A DNA stretch of 64,000 nucleotides from Chloroflexota bacterium (GTDB lineage: Bacteria > Chloroflexota > Anaerolineae > Anaerolineales > Villigracilaceae): the NCBI GenBank assembly GCA_016223135.1, contig JACRPQ010000005.1:302873-366872 (forward strand). Reading direction: 5' to 3'. The notes under the pieces are model-generated. The model ran no database searches, was not told where the DNA came from, and saw only the letters and a list, made by a program, of their open reading frames with translations. Of the stretch, positions 1 through 10,071 are shown one piece after another. Within the stretch, counting starts at the first letter, position 1; each line of letters starts with the position of its first letter. The translations under genes and the position numbers were made by a program.

Positions 1-233
1 GCGGCGACCAGGTCGGCGCGGCTGGCTTTTTTCGCTTCTTCGAGCGCTTCGCGGCGGTTCTTGATTTCCTTTTGCAGGAGCGCCATCACGGCGGCATCGT
101 CGAGTTCGACGCGCTTATCCACCTCCGCCTGTTTGACGGCGGCGAGCACCATCCGCACCGTGCGCTTGCGGACTTCGTCGCCACTCCTCATGGCGTCTTT
201 CATGGATTGGTTGAGTTGTTCTTTGATGGTCAT
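1..233 (-). CDS. YqeY/GatB-like family protein, 3' end outside window
   Basis: Minus-strand translation MTIKEQLNQSMKDAMRSGDEVRKRTVRMVLAAVKQAEVDKRVELDDAAVMALLQKEIKNRREALEEAKKASRADL; typical YqeY N-terminus. Confidence 0.8.
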   Translation of the reverse strand, partial: MTIKEQLNQSMKDAMRSGDEVRKRTVRMVLAAVKQAEVDKRVELDDAAVMALLQKEIKNRREALEEAKKASRADLVA

Positions 234-311
234 GGGGAGGATTATAGCAGAGAGGCGGTCAACCGCGCGCCTCTCTTGCGGGCAATAGTATCTGAACTTT
301 TGTGTAAAAGC

Positions 312-421
312 GTCGCACGGACGTTTACGTCCGTGCTATTCGTACAAAGTCCCGCCAGGGCAGGACTAGTCTGCTTGAGTGGACTTGGCAAAAATAGCAC
401 GAGGGGTAATCCCCGTGCGAC
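312..421. repeat. Two-hairpin intergenic element (GCACGGACG-TTTA-CGTCCGTGC and GCACGAGGGG-TAAT-CCCCGTGC, outer GTCGCAC/GTGCGAC)
   Basis: Perfect inverted repeats read directly; same architecture recurs elsewhere in window. Confidence 0.65.
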
Positions 422-423
422 AC

Positions 424-1425
424 TTATCCCCCGATATGCGACATTTCCACCTTGGGCAAGGCAACCGTTTTCTCAGAGCGGATTTCCGAATAGCGGTCGC
501 TGCGTTTGCTCCACAGATGAGCGATGAACTGTGCAATCTCATCGTCGCTTGCGCCGCTGCGCAGCATGCCCTTGAGATCATGTCCCTGGGCGGCGAAGAG
601 GCAGGTATAGAGTTTCCCCTCCGCCGAGAGGCGCGCGCGGTTGCAGTCGCGGCAGAAGGGCTGGGTGACGGAGGCAATCACGCCGATTTCACCGCCTCCA
701 TCCTTGTAGCGCCAGCGTTCCGCCACCTCGCCTTTGTAATTCGGGTCGAGCGGTTCGAGCGGCAGTTCCGCGTTGATGATGTTGACGATCTCTTTGGCTG
801 AAACCACATCGTCCATGCGCCAGCCGTTGCTCGAGCCGACATCCATATATTCGATGAAGCGCAGGATGTAGCCCTTTTCGCGGAAGAAACGCGCCATCGG
901 CAGGATGCTGGATTCATTCAGCCCGCGTTTGACCACCATGTTAACCTTAATCGGCTCCAGCCCGACCTTTTGGGCGGCTTCCATGCCCTCCAACACTTTC
1001 GCCACCGGGAAGTCCACGTCGTTCATGGCTTTGAAGACGGCATCATCGAGCGAATCGAGGCTGACGGTAATCCGCTTCAAGCCCGCCTCTTTGAGCGCCC
1101 GGGCGTTGCGGGCAAGGAGCGAGCCGTTGGTGGTCATGGTCAGGTCAACGTCAGGAATCTGCGAAAGCATGGAAACGAGCAGGGGTAAATCACGCCGCAC
1201 GAGAGGCTCGCCACCGGTCAGGCGGATTTTCTTCACGCCGAGCGCGGCAAAGATGCGCGCCAAGCGCGCGATCTCTTCAAAAGTCAAGATTTCGGCGTGC
1301 GGCAGGAAGGGGTGATCCGAACCGAAGACTTCCTTGGGCATGCAGTACACACAGCGGAAGTTGCAGCGGTCGGTGACGGAGATGCGCAGGTCGCGCAGGG
1401 GACGGTGGAGGGTGTCGGTTAGCAT
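424..1425 (-). CDS. moaA: GTP 3',8-cyclase (radical SAM, molybdopterin biosynthesis)
   Basis: [10 protein letters not shown] radical SAM motif, LTGGEPL, C-terminal [20 protein letters not shown]. Confidence 0.95.
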   Translation of the reverse strand: MLTDTLHRPLRDLRISVTDRCNFRCVYCMPKEVFGSDHPFLPHAEILTFEEIARLARIFAALGVKKIRLTGGEPLVRRDLPLLVSMLSQIPDVDLTMTTNGSLLARNARALKEAGLKRITVSLDSLDDAVFKAMNDVDFPVAKVLEGMEAAQKVGLEPIKVNMVVKRGLNESSILPMARFFREKGYILRFIEYMDVGSSNGWRMDDVVSAKEIVNIINAELPLEPLDPNYKGEVAERWRYKDGGGEIGVIASVTQPFCRDCNRARLSAEGKLYTCLFAAQGHDLKGMLRSGASDDEIAQFIAHLWSKRSDRYSEIRSEKTVALPKVEMSHIGG

Positions 1426-1608
1426 AGGCTTGAGGGTGGAACAGGTTGGGGAGGCGCGTCAGCCTCGAGCGGGGAAAGAGGCGGGCGTCCTTCAAAACAA
1501 CAGTTTTAGAGATTATAACAAGAGTATCTGAAGTTTCGATGAGCAATTGACTAGGTTTTTCAGCCATGCTATGATGAGATTATTATCGCACTTTACAAAG
1601 GAGTTTTT

Positions 1609-2715
1609 ATGAAAAGCAGTTATTCTTTTCGCGTTGTCGAATTCATTTTTCGCTTCATTGGCTTGTTTATTTTCAGTATTTCGGGGTTTTCGTTTGGGGC
1701 GGCGGTGGCAAATTATTTTGGTCCTTCCGATTCCGCTGAAATTTTCCTGTTTCAAACCGTTTTCGCTCTGCTGGGCGGGCTTTCCGGGTTTATTTTGATC
1801 CCTTACTTTACCACCCGCCCGGCGCGCGCCATCCGCCGCAGCCTGGGGCGCCTTTCTGCCGAAACGCTTTTTGCCGGGCTGGTGGGGCTGATTGTCGGTC
1901 TGTTGACCGCCGCCCTGCTGGCGTTTCCGCTTTCCCTGCTCCCGACACCATTTGGGCAGATACTGCCATTTTTGGGGGTGGCGGCGTTTTCCTACCTGGG
2001 GATTTCCCTGTTCGTGATGCGGCAGGGAGACTTGCTGGGGCTGATTAGCACTCTGAGCGGGCGCGGCGAAAGCGGCTCATCTTCCTCGTGGACGAATCTC
2101 AACCGCACCATTCTGCTGGATACGAGCGTGATCATTGACGGGCGCGTCGCCGATATTGCCAGGACGGGCTTCCTGCCCGGCACGCTGCTCATTCCGCGCT
2201 TTGTGTTGAACGAACTGCAATACATCGCCGACTCTCCCGACGGTCTGCGCCGCCAGCGCGGACGCCGCGGCATGGAAGTGCTTGCCGAACTGCAAAAACT
2301 CCCCAACGTGCTGGTGCGCATCAGCGACATCAACGCCGAAGGCGTGCGCGAAGTGGACGATAAACTCGTCGTGCTTGCCCGCCAGTTGAAATGTCCGATC
2401 CTGACCAACGACTACAACCTGAACCGCATCGCCGAATTGCAGGGCGTGACCATCCTCAACATCAACGAACTCGCCAATGCCGTCAAGTCGGTGGTTCTGC
2501 CGAGCGAACGCCTGACCATCAATATTTTCCAGGAAGGCAAGGAATATGGTCAGGGTGTGGGCTACATGGACGACGGCACGATGGTGGTGGTGGAAAACGG
2601 CAAGGATTACATCGGCGAATACAAGGAAGTCGTTGTCACCAAAGTTTTGCAAACTGCCGCCGGGCGCATGATCTTCGCCCGCGTGGAAGAGGAAAACGGG
2701 AAGAAAAGGAAATAG
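1609..2715 (+). CDS. PIN/TRAM domain membrane protein (YacL-like)
   Basis: N-terminal TM helices, ILLDTSVIIDGRVADIARTGFLPGTLLIPRFVLNELQ PIN domain, C-terminal TRAM. Confidence 0.9.
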   Translation: MKSSYSFRVVEFIFRFIGLFIFSISGFSFGAAVANYFGPSDSAEIFLFQTVFALLGGLSGFILIPYFTTRPARAIRRSLGRLSAETLFAGLVGLIVGLLTAALLAFPLSLLPTPFGQILPFLGVAAFSYLGISLFVMRQGDLLGLISTLSGRGESGSSSSWTNLNRTILLDTSVIIDGRVADIARTGFLPGTLLIPRFVLNELQYIADSPDGLRRQRGRRGMEVLAELQKLPNVLVRISDINAEGVREVDDKLVVLARQLKCPILTNDYNLNRIAELQGVTILNINELANAVKSVVLPSERLTINIFQEGKEYGQGVGYMDDGTMVVVENGKDYIGEYKEVVVTKVLQTAAGRMIFARVEEENGKKRK

Positions 2716-2820
2716 TTTTGAGTCTGATAGTCTTGAGTCTGATAGTCTCGAGGCTGATGGTGTTGAAACTGCCTCATGACTATGAGACTATAAGACTACA
2801 AACAACCAGAAAATAAAGCC

Positions 2821-4218
2821 ATGATTCGTATCTATAACACCCTCACCCGCAAAAAAGAAGAATTCCAGACCCTCGAGCCGGGCGTCGTGAAAATGTACGT
2901 CTGCGGCGTCACGGTCTATAACGACGCGCACGTCGGTCACGCTATGTCGGCGCTCGTGTTCGACATCATCCGCCGCTACCTCGAATATCGCGGCTACACG
3001 GTCAAGCACGTCATGAACTATACCGACGTGGACGATAAAATCATCAACCGCGCCCGGCAACTGGGCGAAGACCCGCTCCAACTTTCCAAAAAATACATCG
3101 AGGAATATTCGAAAGAACTTGCCGCTCTGAACGTCATCCCGCCCACTTCCACGCCGCAGGTCAGCAAGACCATGCCGCACATCATCCAATTCATCGAAGG
3201 GCTGATCCAAAAAGGCTACGCCTATGCCGCCCCCAACGGCGACGTGTACTTCCGCGTCACCAAGGATGACGACTACGGCAAACTCTCCGGGCGCAGGCTC
3301 GAAGACATGCAAGCCGGCGCCCGCATCGAAATCGGCGAAGCCAAAGAACACCCCATGGACTTTGCCCTTTGGAAAGCCGCCAAACCCGGCGAAATTTCGT
3401 GGGACAGCCCCTGGGGCAAAGGACGTCCCGGCTGGCACATCGAATGCTCCGCCATGAACCTCGCCGAACTCGGCGAACAAATTGACATTCATGGTGGCGG
3501 CAACGACCTGATCTTCCCCCATCACGAAAACGAAATCGCCCAAACCGAATCCTACACCGGCAAACCCTTTGCGCGCTACTGGATTCACAACGGCATGTTG
3601 CAACTCGGCGGCGAGAAAATGTCCAAGTCGCTTGGCAACATCGTTCCCATTAAAGAATTCCTCAAACAGCGCGACGCCGACGTCATGCGGATGCTCGTGT
3701 TGATGGGATCGTATCGCGCGCCCCTCATCTTTAATGACGAAACACAGGACGCCGCCGAAAAATCTTTGGAACGCCTCAAGACCGCCCTGAGACCTGCCTC
3801 GCCCTCCGCAAACGGACTCTCCGCTGAAGCCGCCTCCGCCCTCGCCGCCCAAGCCGAATCCACCAAACAAGCCTTCATCGCAGCCATGGACGACGACTTC
3901 AACACCCCGCTCGCTCTCGCCGCCCTCTACGAACTCGTCAAAGCCATCAACACCGCCCGCGACAACGGCGCAACGAACGCGCAACTCCAGCCCGCCCAGT
4001 CCATGCTCCGCGAACTGACCGGCGTCCTTGGCTTGCGCCTGCAGGAAAAGCAGGGCGCCGGCGATGCCGACAAATTCATAGACCTGCTCGTCGAAGTGCG
4101 CAGCGAAGTCCGCAAGCAAAAATTATGGACGCTCTCTGACCTAATCCGCGACCGGCTCAAGGAACTCGGTGTGACGCTCGAAGACACCAAGGACGGCACA
4201 AAGTGGAGATGGACATAA
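2821..4218 (+). CDS. cysS: Cysteine--tRNA ligase
   Basis: [33 protein letters not shown] motifs. Confidence 0.97.
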   Translation: MIRIYNTLTRKKEEFQTLEPGVVKMYVCGVTVYNDAHVGHAMSALVFDIIRRYLEYRGYTVKHVMNYTDVDDKIINRARQLGEDPLQLSKKYIEEYSKELAALNVIPPTSTPQVSKTMPHIIQFIEGLIQKGYAYAAPNGDVYFRVTKDDDYGKLSGRRLEDMQAGARIEIGEAKEHPMDFALWKAAKPGEISWDSPWGKGRPGWHIECSAMNLAELGEQIDIHGGGNDLIFPHHENEIAQTESYTGKPFARYWIHNGMLQLGGEKMSKSLGNIVPIKEFLKQRDADVMRMLVLMGSYRAPLIFNDETQDAAEKSLERLKTALRPASPSANGLSAEAASALAAQAESTKQAFIAAMDDDFNTPLALAALYELVKAINTARDNGATNAQLQPAQSMLRELTGVLGLRLQEKQGAGDADKFIDLLVEVRSEVRKQKLWTLSDLIRDRLKELGVTLEDTKDGTKWRWT

Positions 4219-4280
4219 CATCAAAAAGGAAATCAACAAGAACACACAAAAGTTTCCGAATTGCTCGGAAACTTTTGTGT

Positions 4281-5156
4281 TTACAACAACGCCAATTGCA
4301 TTGATTCATCCTGTTTTATTTTCGATTTCTTTGTCAGCGCAGGAAGATCATAGTTGGATATAAAAAGCTCATTCCCTCGTTCCGCTTTTCCCTGCTTGTA
4401 GTTGTTCATGCCATATTGCAATTCCCATTCATAAACTTTGGCAAACGAAAAGTTTCTGCGAATTTCCGGCGAGTCGTCATAAGTGATCAGCCATGAATGT
4501 TTGCATTTTTTCATTTCACGCGCAAATGCATCGTGATCGAAATTTGTATGCAAAACGCCATTCCTGCCATACAGTTTTGATTTGGTTGCCTTGAAGTAGG
4601 GAGGATCCAGGTAAGTAAAAACTTGTTTATCGCCATCTTCCAATAAATTACGGTAATCCAAGTTGGTAATCTTGATGCCTTCTAATAAACCTCCGATCCT
4701 CGCTAGCCTTTCAATGGAAGAAATAGTAAAGCGAGATTCGAAAGCGTGTCTGGAGTATCCCCCAGATTCGACGACGCCTGAAAACGTAATCCTATTCAGT
4801 ACAAAGAATCTTACGGCGCGCTCAAACTCCGTCAACGACTCAAGTCTTATGTTTAGAAGCTCATCAAATAATTCTTGTCCATTGAGCCTTTCTTTTTTTA
4901 TCTTCAAAACCTCATGGGCAAGTTTTTCCGAATCAAGTTGAGCGTACTTCCAGAAATAATAGAGTTCAAGATTTAGATCGTTAATCCAAACCTTCAAGTC
5001 GGTTCTTTTTTGCTTGAGATAGATAAAGAACGACCCACCTCCCACAAAAGGCTCGCGATATTCGTCAAACTCGGATGGCAACAGATGCTTCATCCGCTGG
5101 ATGGCTCTTGACTTTCCACCAGGATAACGGAGGGGGCTTTTAATTTCAGCCATCAT
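4281..5156 (-). CDS. D12-class N6-adenine DNA methyltransferase
   Basis: SPLRYPGGKSRAI (FxGxK/SAM motif), EPFVGGGSFF, FTYLDPPYF (DPPY). Confidence 0.93.
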   Translation of the reverse strand: MMAEIKSPLRYPGGKSRAIQRMKHLLPSEFDEYREPFVGGGSFFIYLKQKRTDLKVWINDLNLELYYFWKYAQLDSEKLAHEVLKIKKERLNGQELFDELLNIRLESLTEFERAVRFFVLNRITFSGVVESGGYSRHAFESRFTISSIERLARIGGLLEGIKITNLDYRNLLEDGDKQVFTYLDPPYFKATKSKLYGRNGVLHTNFDHDAFAREMKKCKHSWLITYDDSPEIRRNFSFAKVYEWELQYGMNNYKQGKAERGNELFISNYDLPALTKKSKIKQDESMQLALL

Positions 5157-6284
5157 TTCCTCCTATCTCAATGGTGAGGTTTCTGTTTTGTGTCGCCTCC
5201 AGATTTAGTTTTCTTAGCAAATTAAGTTGCGTGCTTGAAACATTGTTTGAAGAGGCAAACTTTCCCAACTCTTTTTCTGTACATGGAAAACGGATATTTC
5301 CCCGAACTTTATAACCCGTCAATTTCAGGCGAGTTGAAAAGTTGACTTTATGCCCATCAACTCGTAATAAATCAAGATTTGCAAACAGAATGAGTTTGAA
5401 CAACCCATCCTTGATGTCAGATATGGATGGCAGGAATTTCTTTGTAGAGTTCTTTGATTCTTGAATAATGCATATACCTTCTTCGTACAAGACTTCGTCG
5501 GCAGTCAGATGATAAACGCCCCCGAGGTAGTTTTCAATCAAAAAAACACTTTTTCCTCCATCTTTCAAATATTCTCGAGAATGCAAGGTTTTCGCCTCTC
5601 GAACAGCTGCCCCCTGAGAGCCCTTCAACGATATGTCTCTGAATTGACGATAATCTTGTTTAACTGTTTCAAGGTATTGGATCTTTGCTTCGCGAGGATG
5701 AACCTTTACATTTGTTCGAGATGCTATATCTTCGTAAGCAAGTACGGCTTTTTCGTATATTTCAGCAAACCGCTCCTCAAACAAACTTCGATTCCAGTGC
5801 AAGGCGCTCTGTTTGTAAGTGGCAATCGCTTTAATTTGTGGGTTTACATCATCCACATTTAACCTTTGATTGGTTAACTTGTGTCGTTTTTTTTTTGCTT
5901 AGGGCTTCGATTCTTCTCGGCATTGTCGTAGTAAGCCAGCACAATATATACGTTCAACAAATTCATCCATGATATTGTGGAATATTGAATTTTATCCAGG
6001 TCGCCATCCAGACCTTCATCTTTCATCACAGGGATGATCGTCAAAACCTTGGCTTCGTTGTAAGTGTTATACAGTCGTGAAAATGGATAGGTTCTTGTGC
6101 GTTTGGGGGAGGTCCATTTTGAATACGCAACCTGGCTGTTTGCGAAACTTAACAGACCATAGGGTTTGACGTTGTTAATATCAAATCCAACAGGACTGTA
6201 AGAAACCAAATTGTCTGCTAAACAAGCCTGATAATGTAGATCTTTAATGAAGCCTTCAAAATACATTGTGTTCGGCATAAACAT
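5146..6284 (-). CDS. Putative type II restriction endonuclease, split by a frame change at an A10 tract (ORFs 5874-6284 and 5146-5856)
   Basis: Adjacent and overlapping with D12 methylase; C-terminal part has TADEVLYEEGICIIQESKNS, a candidate PD-(D/E)XK (D...ESK) signature; the frames join if one extra A is read at 5887-5896. Confidence 0.6.
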
Positions 6285-6341
6285 TCCTAATCATGGAGAC
6301 TGATTTTCAGTATACAGCAACTTCAGAGTGCCAACAAGATT

Positions 6342-6446
6342 GCCTGCGCTTTCCCGCTTGCGGCGTCCATCCTTGCCGCGGCGGCGCAATCGCTGCCCGA
6401 TCTGGGAATTCTTTCCAACTCAGCGCGGCTGCTGCGGCAAAAGTAA
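6342..6446 (+). pseudogene. 3'-terminal relic of a P1B-type ATPase
   Basis: Frame reads ...FPLAASILAAAAQSLPDLGILSNSARLLRQK*, near-identical to the C-terminus of the 47529-49616 ATPase (VLAAAAQSLPDLGILSNSARLLRQR*). Confidence 0.85.
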
Positions 6447-6472
6447 GTGAGTTGTTTACGGGTGATAAAAAT

Positions 6473-6497
6473 GCCCCTGATTTTCACCATCAGGGGC
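6473..6497. terminator. Rho-independent-type hairpin GCCCCTGAT...ATCAGGGGC
   Basis: Inverted repeat; same element follows the intact ATPase at 49643-49667. Confidence 0.7.
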
Positions 6498-6558
6498 TTG
6501 CTGTTTAATGGATTCATTTCGCAGCCGGACGCAAATGGGTTATTCCGGTATTGCCGCG

Positions 6559-7242
6559 TTACGCTTCCACCTGAAACCGATATCCAAACCCCCGCTCATT
6601 GTGAATGTATTGCGGATTCTCCGGGTCTCTTTCCACCTTTTGCCGCAAATGCCAGACGTAACGGCGCACGAAGCCAATCTCGTTGGCGTATTGCGGTCCC
6701 CACACTTCGCGCACCAACTCCTCGGCGGAGATGACCTCCCCTGGGCGGCGCATGAGTACTGTCAACAGTTTGAATTCGGTCGGGGTAAGCGGAATCGGTT
6801 CCCCGTCCCGCGTGACGCGGCGGGATGCAAAATCCACTTGGAGTCCGCCCACTTCCAATCGTTCTGAAGAGGATGCTGCTCCGCCCGCGCGTCCCAGCAC
6901 GGCTTTGACGCGCGCCCCCAGTTGGGCGAATGAAAACGGCTTGGTGACGTAATCGTCCGCGCCGAGCGAAAAGCCGCGCAGCACGTTTGGCTCTTCGTCG
7001 CGGGCGGTGAGCATGATGACGGGCGCGCGGCTCATCTCGCGGATGTGCTTGAGCGTCTCCCAGCCGTCCATCTTCGGCATGGTCACGTCCAGGATCACCA
7101 GGTCGGGTTTCTGCTCGAAGAAAACCCGCAAGCCCTTCTGACCGTCGCCCGCAACGTGGACGACATACCCCTGCTCGCGCAGGTATTCTGCAAGCAGGTT
7201 GCTAAGGCTGGCATCGTCATCAATTAACAAGATGGTGGACAC
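6559..7242 (-). CDS. OmpR/KdpE-family response regulator
   Basis: Receiver (ILLIDDD..., VILDVTMPKMDGWE, KPFSF) plus winged helix. Confidence 0.93.
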   Translation of the reverse strand: MSTILLIDDDASLSNLLAEYLREQGYVVHVAGDGQKGLRVFFEQKPDLVILDVTMPKMDGWETLKHIREMSRAPVIMLTARDEEPNVLRGFSLGADDYVTKPFSFAQLGARVKAVLGRAGGAASSSERLEVGGLQVDFASRRVTRDGEPIPLTPTEFKLLTVLMRRPGEVISAEELVREVWGPQYANEIGFVRRYVWHLRQKVERDPENPQYIHNERGFGYRFQVEA

Positions 7243-7245
7243 GCT

Positions 7246-8292
7246 TCAATCCTCGCTGGAGGCTGCCACCGGGACGAGGAGATAAAACTCCGCCCCAGGC
7301 GCTTCGTTGTTGTTCCAAATGGGGCTGTTCACCCCAATCGAGCCGCCCTGCGCTTCGATGAGTTTGCGGGCGAAATACAATCCCAGCCCCCAGCCGGGCG
7401 GAGCGCTTTCGCCATGCTGGGCGCGCCCGAAACGCTCGAAGATGTATTGCTGATATTCAGACGGCACGCCGGGACCGTGGTCTTTGACCGAGATACGCAC
7501 CTGCTCCCCCTCCTGGCAGGCGCAGAGATGAATGACGGAATCGGGGGGAGAATATTTCTCGGCGTTGCGCATCAGGTTGCGGATGATTTCCTCGAGGTGG
7601 ATTTCATCCGCCCAGACGGGGGGCAGGTTCTCGGTGAACTTCCATTCGATGCGGCGGTTTTTGGGGGTGAGAATCACTTCGGCGGCGGCTTCCATCAATG
7701 GGCGGACGGCGACAGGTCCGAGGTTGATTTCGAGTTTGCCCGCGTCCAGCCGCGACACGTCGAGGATGCGTTGGACCAGTTGAGTGAGCCGCTGGCTCTC
7801 GCTAATCATCGCTTCAAGCGTGCGGCGCGCCTGCGCGGGCAGGGCTTCGGCGTTTTGCATGGCGAGTTCCAGCCCGCCGTTCAGGGTGGTGAGCGGAGCG
7901 CGCAGTTCGTGGCTGACCAGCGAGACAAATTCCGATTTCATTTCGTCCAGGCGCTTAAGTTCGCGGTTGCGCTCCGCCAGTTCGGCGGTGCGCGCTTCCA
8001 CTTTTTGTTCCAATTCCCGGTTCAATTGCTGCACTTCATGACTAGCCCGCCTTTCCGCTTTGACCAGTTCGCGCATCCAGGCGATGATAAAGGCGATGAT
8101 GACAGGACCCATCAGCCCAAAGATGATCACCTCTGCATTGAACGCCAGATCGAGACTCTCGCCATCTCGTAAATGTTCCGCAAATTCAAAGGTGATTGCT
8201 GTAGCAGATAAAAACAACGGCACCGCCCATTGGAGAATGTTCAAATCCAAGTAACGGCTTTCGTTGAGCCAGTCCAGCAATTTGTTCTTCAT
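7246..8292 (-). CDS. Membrane sensor histidine kinase
   Basis: SLVSHELRAPLTTL H-box, N, G boxes; TM segments near N-terminus. Confidence 0.92.
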   Translation of the reverse strand: MKNKLLDWLNESRYLDLNILQWAVPLFLSATAITFEFAEHLRDGESLDLAFNAEVIIFGLMGPVIIAFIIAWMRELVKAERRASHEVQQLNRELEQKVEARTAELAERNRELKRLDEMKSEFVSLVSHELRAPLTTLNGGLELAMQNAEALPAQARRTLEAMISESQRLTQLVQRILDVSRLDAGKLEINLGPVAVRPLMEAAAEVILTPKNRRIEWKFTENLPPVWADEIHLEEIIRNLMRNAEKYSPPDSVIHLCACQEGEQVRISVKDHGPGVPSEYQQYIFERFGRAQHGESAPPGWGLGLYFARKLIEAQGGSIGVNSPIWNNNEAPGAEFYLLVPVAASSED

Positions 8293-8404
8293 GCTTGAAT
8301 TATAGTCACTTTGTCTCATTCTGTTTCCAGCGAGGACACAATTGAGACATTCTGTGACCGTCCTTTGACGCACTCTCATGTTACTTTAAGGGCGTCAAGA
8401 TGGC

Positions 8405-8454
8405 GTAACGCGGAATTCATTCCGTAGACATAAGCGATATGAATATCGCGCTAC
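8405..8454. repeat. Two-hairpin intergenic element (CGGAATTCATTCCG; GCGATATGAATATCGC; GTA..CTAC ends)
   Basis: Perfect short palindromes with shared layout. Confidence 0.6.
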
Positions 8455-8483
8455 AAAATCAAACTATACAAGGAGAATGTTCC

Positions 8484-9938
8484 ATGAAACGAACTTCCAA
8501 ATGGCTTGTGTTGACGGGCGTTCTACTGATTGCCGCGGCGCTTCTCGCTGCGTGCGGCGGACAGAAAGCGGAACCGACAACCGCCCCCGCCACCGAACCG
8601 CCCGCGACGGCGGCTTCCGCCACCGAACCTCCCGCCCCTGAACTGACGGGCGACCCGATTCGCGGCGGCAAACTGTACGATAACTGGATGAAGACCCTCG
8701 GCGTGGACGCCCCCGAAGGCGACCAGCCCCTGTGGAAAACTCAGACGACCAACACCCGCAGCGGCAAAGATACCTGGCGCTGCAAGGAATGTCACGGCTG
8801 GGATTACAAGGGCGTGGAGGGCGCGTATGGTAAGGGTTCGCACATGACCGGCTTCGTGGGCGTTGCCCAAGTGGCAGGCAAGGACCCGAATGAAATCCTC
8901 GCCGCGCTCAAGACCGGCGACCACGATTTCTCGCCTTACATGGACGACCAGGCGCTCACCGATCTGGCGCTCTTCCTCAGCGGCTATCAGTTCGACGCCA
9001 GCGCCTTCATTGACGCGGACAAAAAAGCCGTCGGCGGCGATGTTGCCAACGGGCAGGCTATCTATGAAGAGAACTGCATTGACTGCCATGGTCCCGAAGG
9101 CTTGAGCATGAACTTCGCTGATGACAGCGGTCCTGAATACTACGGCACGATCGCCATTGACAACCCGCTGGAATTCATCCATAAAGCCCGCTTTGGTCAG
9201 CCTGGCTTCGACAAGATGCCCTCCCTGGTGGACGTCGGACTCAGCGATTCCGAATATGCCGACCTGCTGGCGTATGCCCAGACCTTCCCGACCTCCAGCC
9301 CCGTTACCGAGGGCGCGCACCTGTACGATAACTGGATTAAAGCCATCGGCGCCGACGATATGACCGAGAATCAACCCCTGTGGGCGACCCAGACCACCAA
9401 CACCCGCACCGGCAACGACACCTGGCGCTGCAAAGAATGCCATGGCTGGGATTATCTCGGCAAGGATGGACGTTATGCTTCTGGTTCACATGCCACCGGC
9501 TTCCCCGGCATCTTTGCCGCCAAAGACAAGAGCGCCGAGGAACTGATTGCCGCCCTCAAGGGCGAGAATCACGACTTCTCGCAGTACTTGGGCGATGCCC
9601 AGTTGAACGCGTTGGTCGCTTTTATACAGCAACTCCAGGACATGAAGCCCTACATCAACGATGACAAGACCGTCAACGGCGACGCCGAACATGGCAAGAC
9701 GCTGTTCACCAGCGTGTGCGCCAACTGTCACGGCGAAGACGGCACGGCGATTGATTTCGATGACGGCGAAGGCGTGGAGTATGTCGGCACCGTTGCCGCC
9801 GATAACCCGTGGGAAGCCTTCAACAAGTTCGCCTACGGTCAGCCTGCCGCCCCCATGCCCGCTGGCATCAACCTGGGCTGGTCGTGGCAGGATATTGTGG
9901 ACCTGCTGGCTTACGCCCAGACCCTTCCGACCAAATAA
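8484..9938 (+). CDS. Lipoprotein tetraheme c-type cytochrome with internal tandem duplication
   Basis: Lipobox LLAACGG; four CXXCH motifs (CKECH, CIDCH, CKECH, CANCH); two homologous halves. Confidence 0.92.
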   Translation: MKRTSKWLVLTGVLLIAAALLAACGGQKAEPTTAPATEPPATAASATEPPAPELTGDPIRGGKLYDNWMKTLGVDAPEGDQPLWKTQTTNTRSGKDTWRCKECHGWDYKGVEGAYGKGSHMTGFVGVAQVAGKDPNEILAALKTGDHDFSPYMDDQALTDLALFLSGYQFDASAFIDADKKAVGGDVANGQAIYEENCIDCHGPEGLSMNFADDSGPEYYGTIAIDNPLEFIHKARFGQPGFDKMPSLVDVGLSDSEYADLLAYAQTFPTSSPVTEGAHLYDNWIKAIGADDMTENQPLWATQTTNTRTGNDTWRCKECHGWDYLGKDGRYASGSHATGFPGIFAAKDKSAEELIAALKGENHDFSQYLGDAQLNALVAFIQQLQDMKPYINDDKTVNGDAEHGKTLFTSVCANCHGEDGTAIDFDDGEGVEYVGTVAADNPWEAFNKFAYGQPAAPMPAGINLGWSWQDIVDLLAYAQTLPTK

Positions 9939-10013
9939 TGTTTTCCTTGCGGAGTCCGGGTTGCCCCGGACTCCGTTCTTTGCAATTATTCGAGTTTGTT
10001 TGTCTTTTTTATC

Positions 10014-10060
10014 GTAGCGCAAGTCTCTGACTTGCGCGGCAAATCGGAGATTTGCCCTAC
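10014..10060. repeat. Two-hairpin intergenic element (CGCAAGTCTCTGACTTGCG; GGCAAATCGGAGATTTGCC)
   Basis: Inverted repeats bounded by GTAG/CTAC. Confidence 0.6.
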
Positions 10061-10071
10061 ATGAGGTGACC

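Noticed and set aside
2077-2652. His-rich antisense ORF resembling a metal-binding protein
   Set aside because: Antisense of the PIN-TRAM gene; composition is a by-product of the complementary codons.
2719-2810. TGAGTCTGATAGTCT direct repeats between PIN-TRAM gene and cysS as a regulatory array
   Set aside because: Only two imperfect copies with partial complementary sequence nearby; more likely a generic dispersed repeat than a specific signal.
2788-4119. 443-aa minus-strand ORF antisense to cysS
   Set aside because: Shadow ORF from high-GC codon bias; low-complexity GGV/FDEF composition and complete overlap with a well-supported gene.
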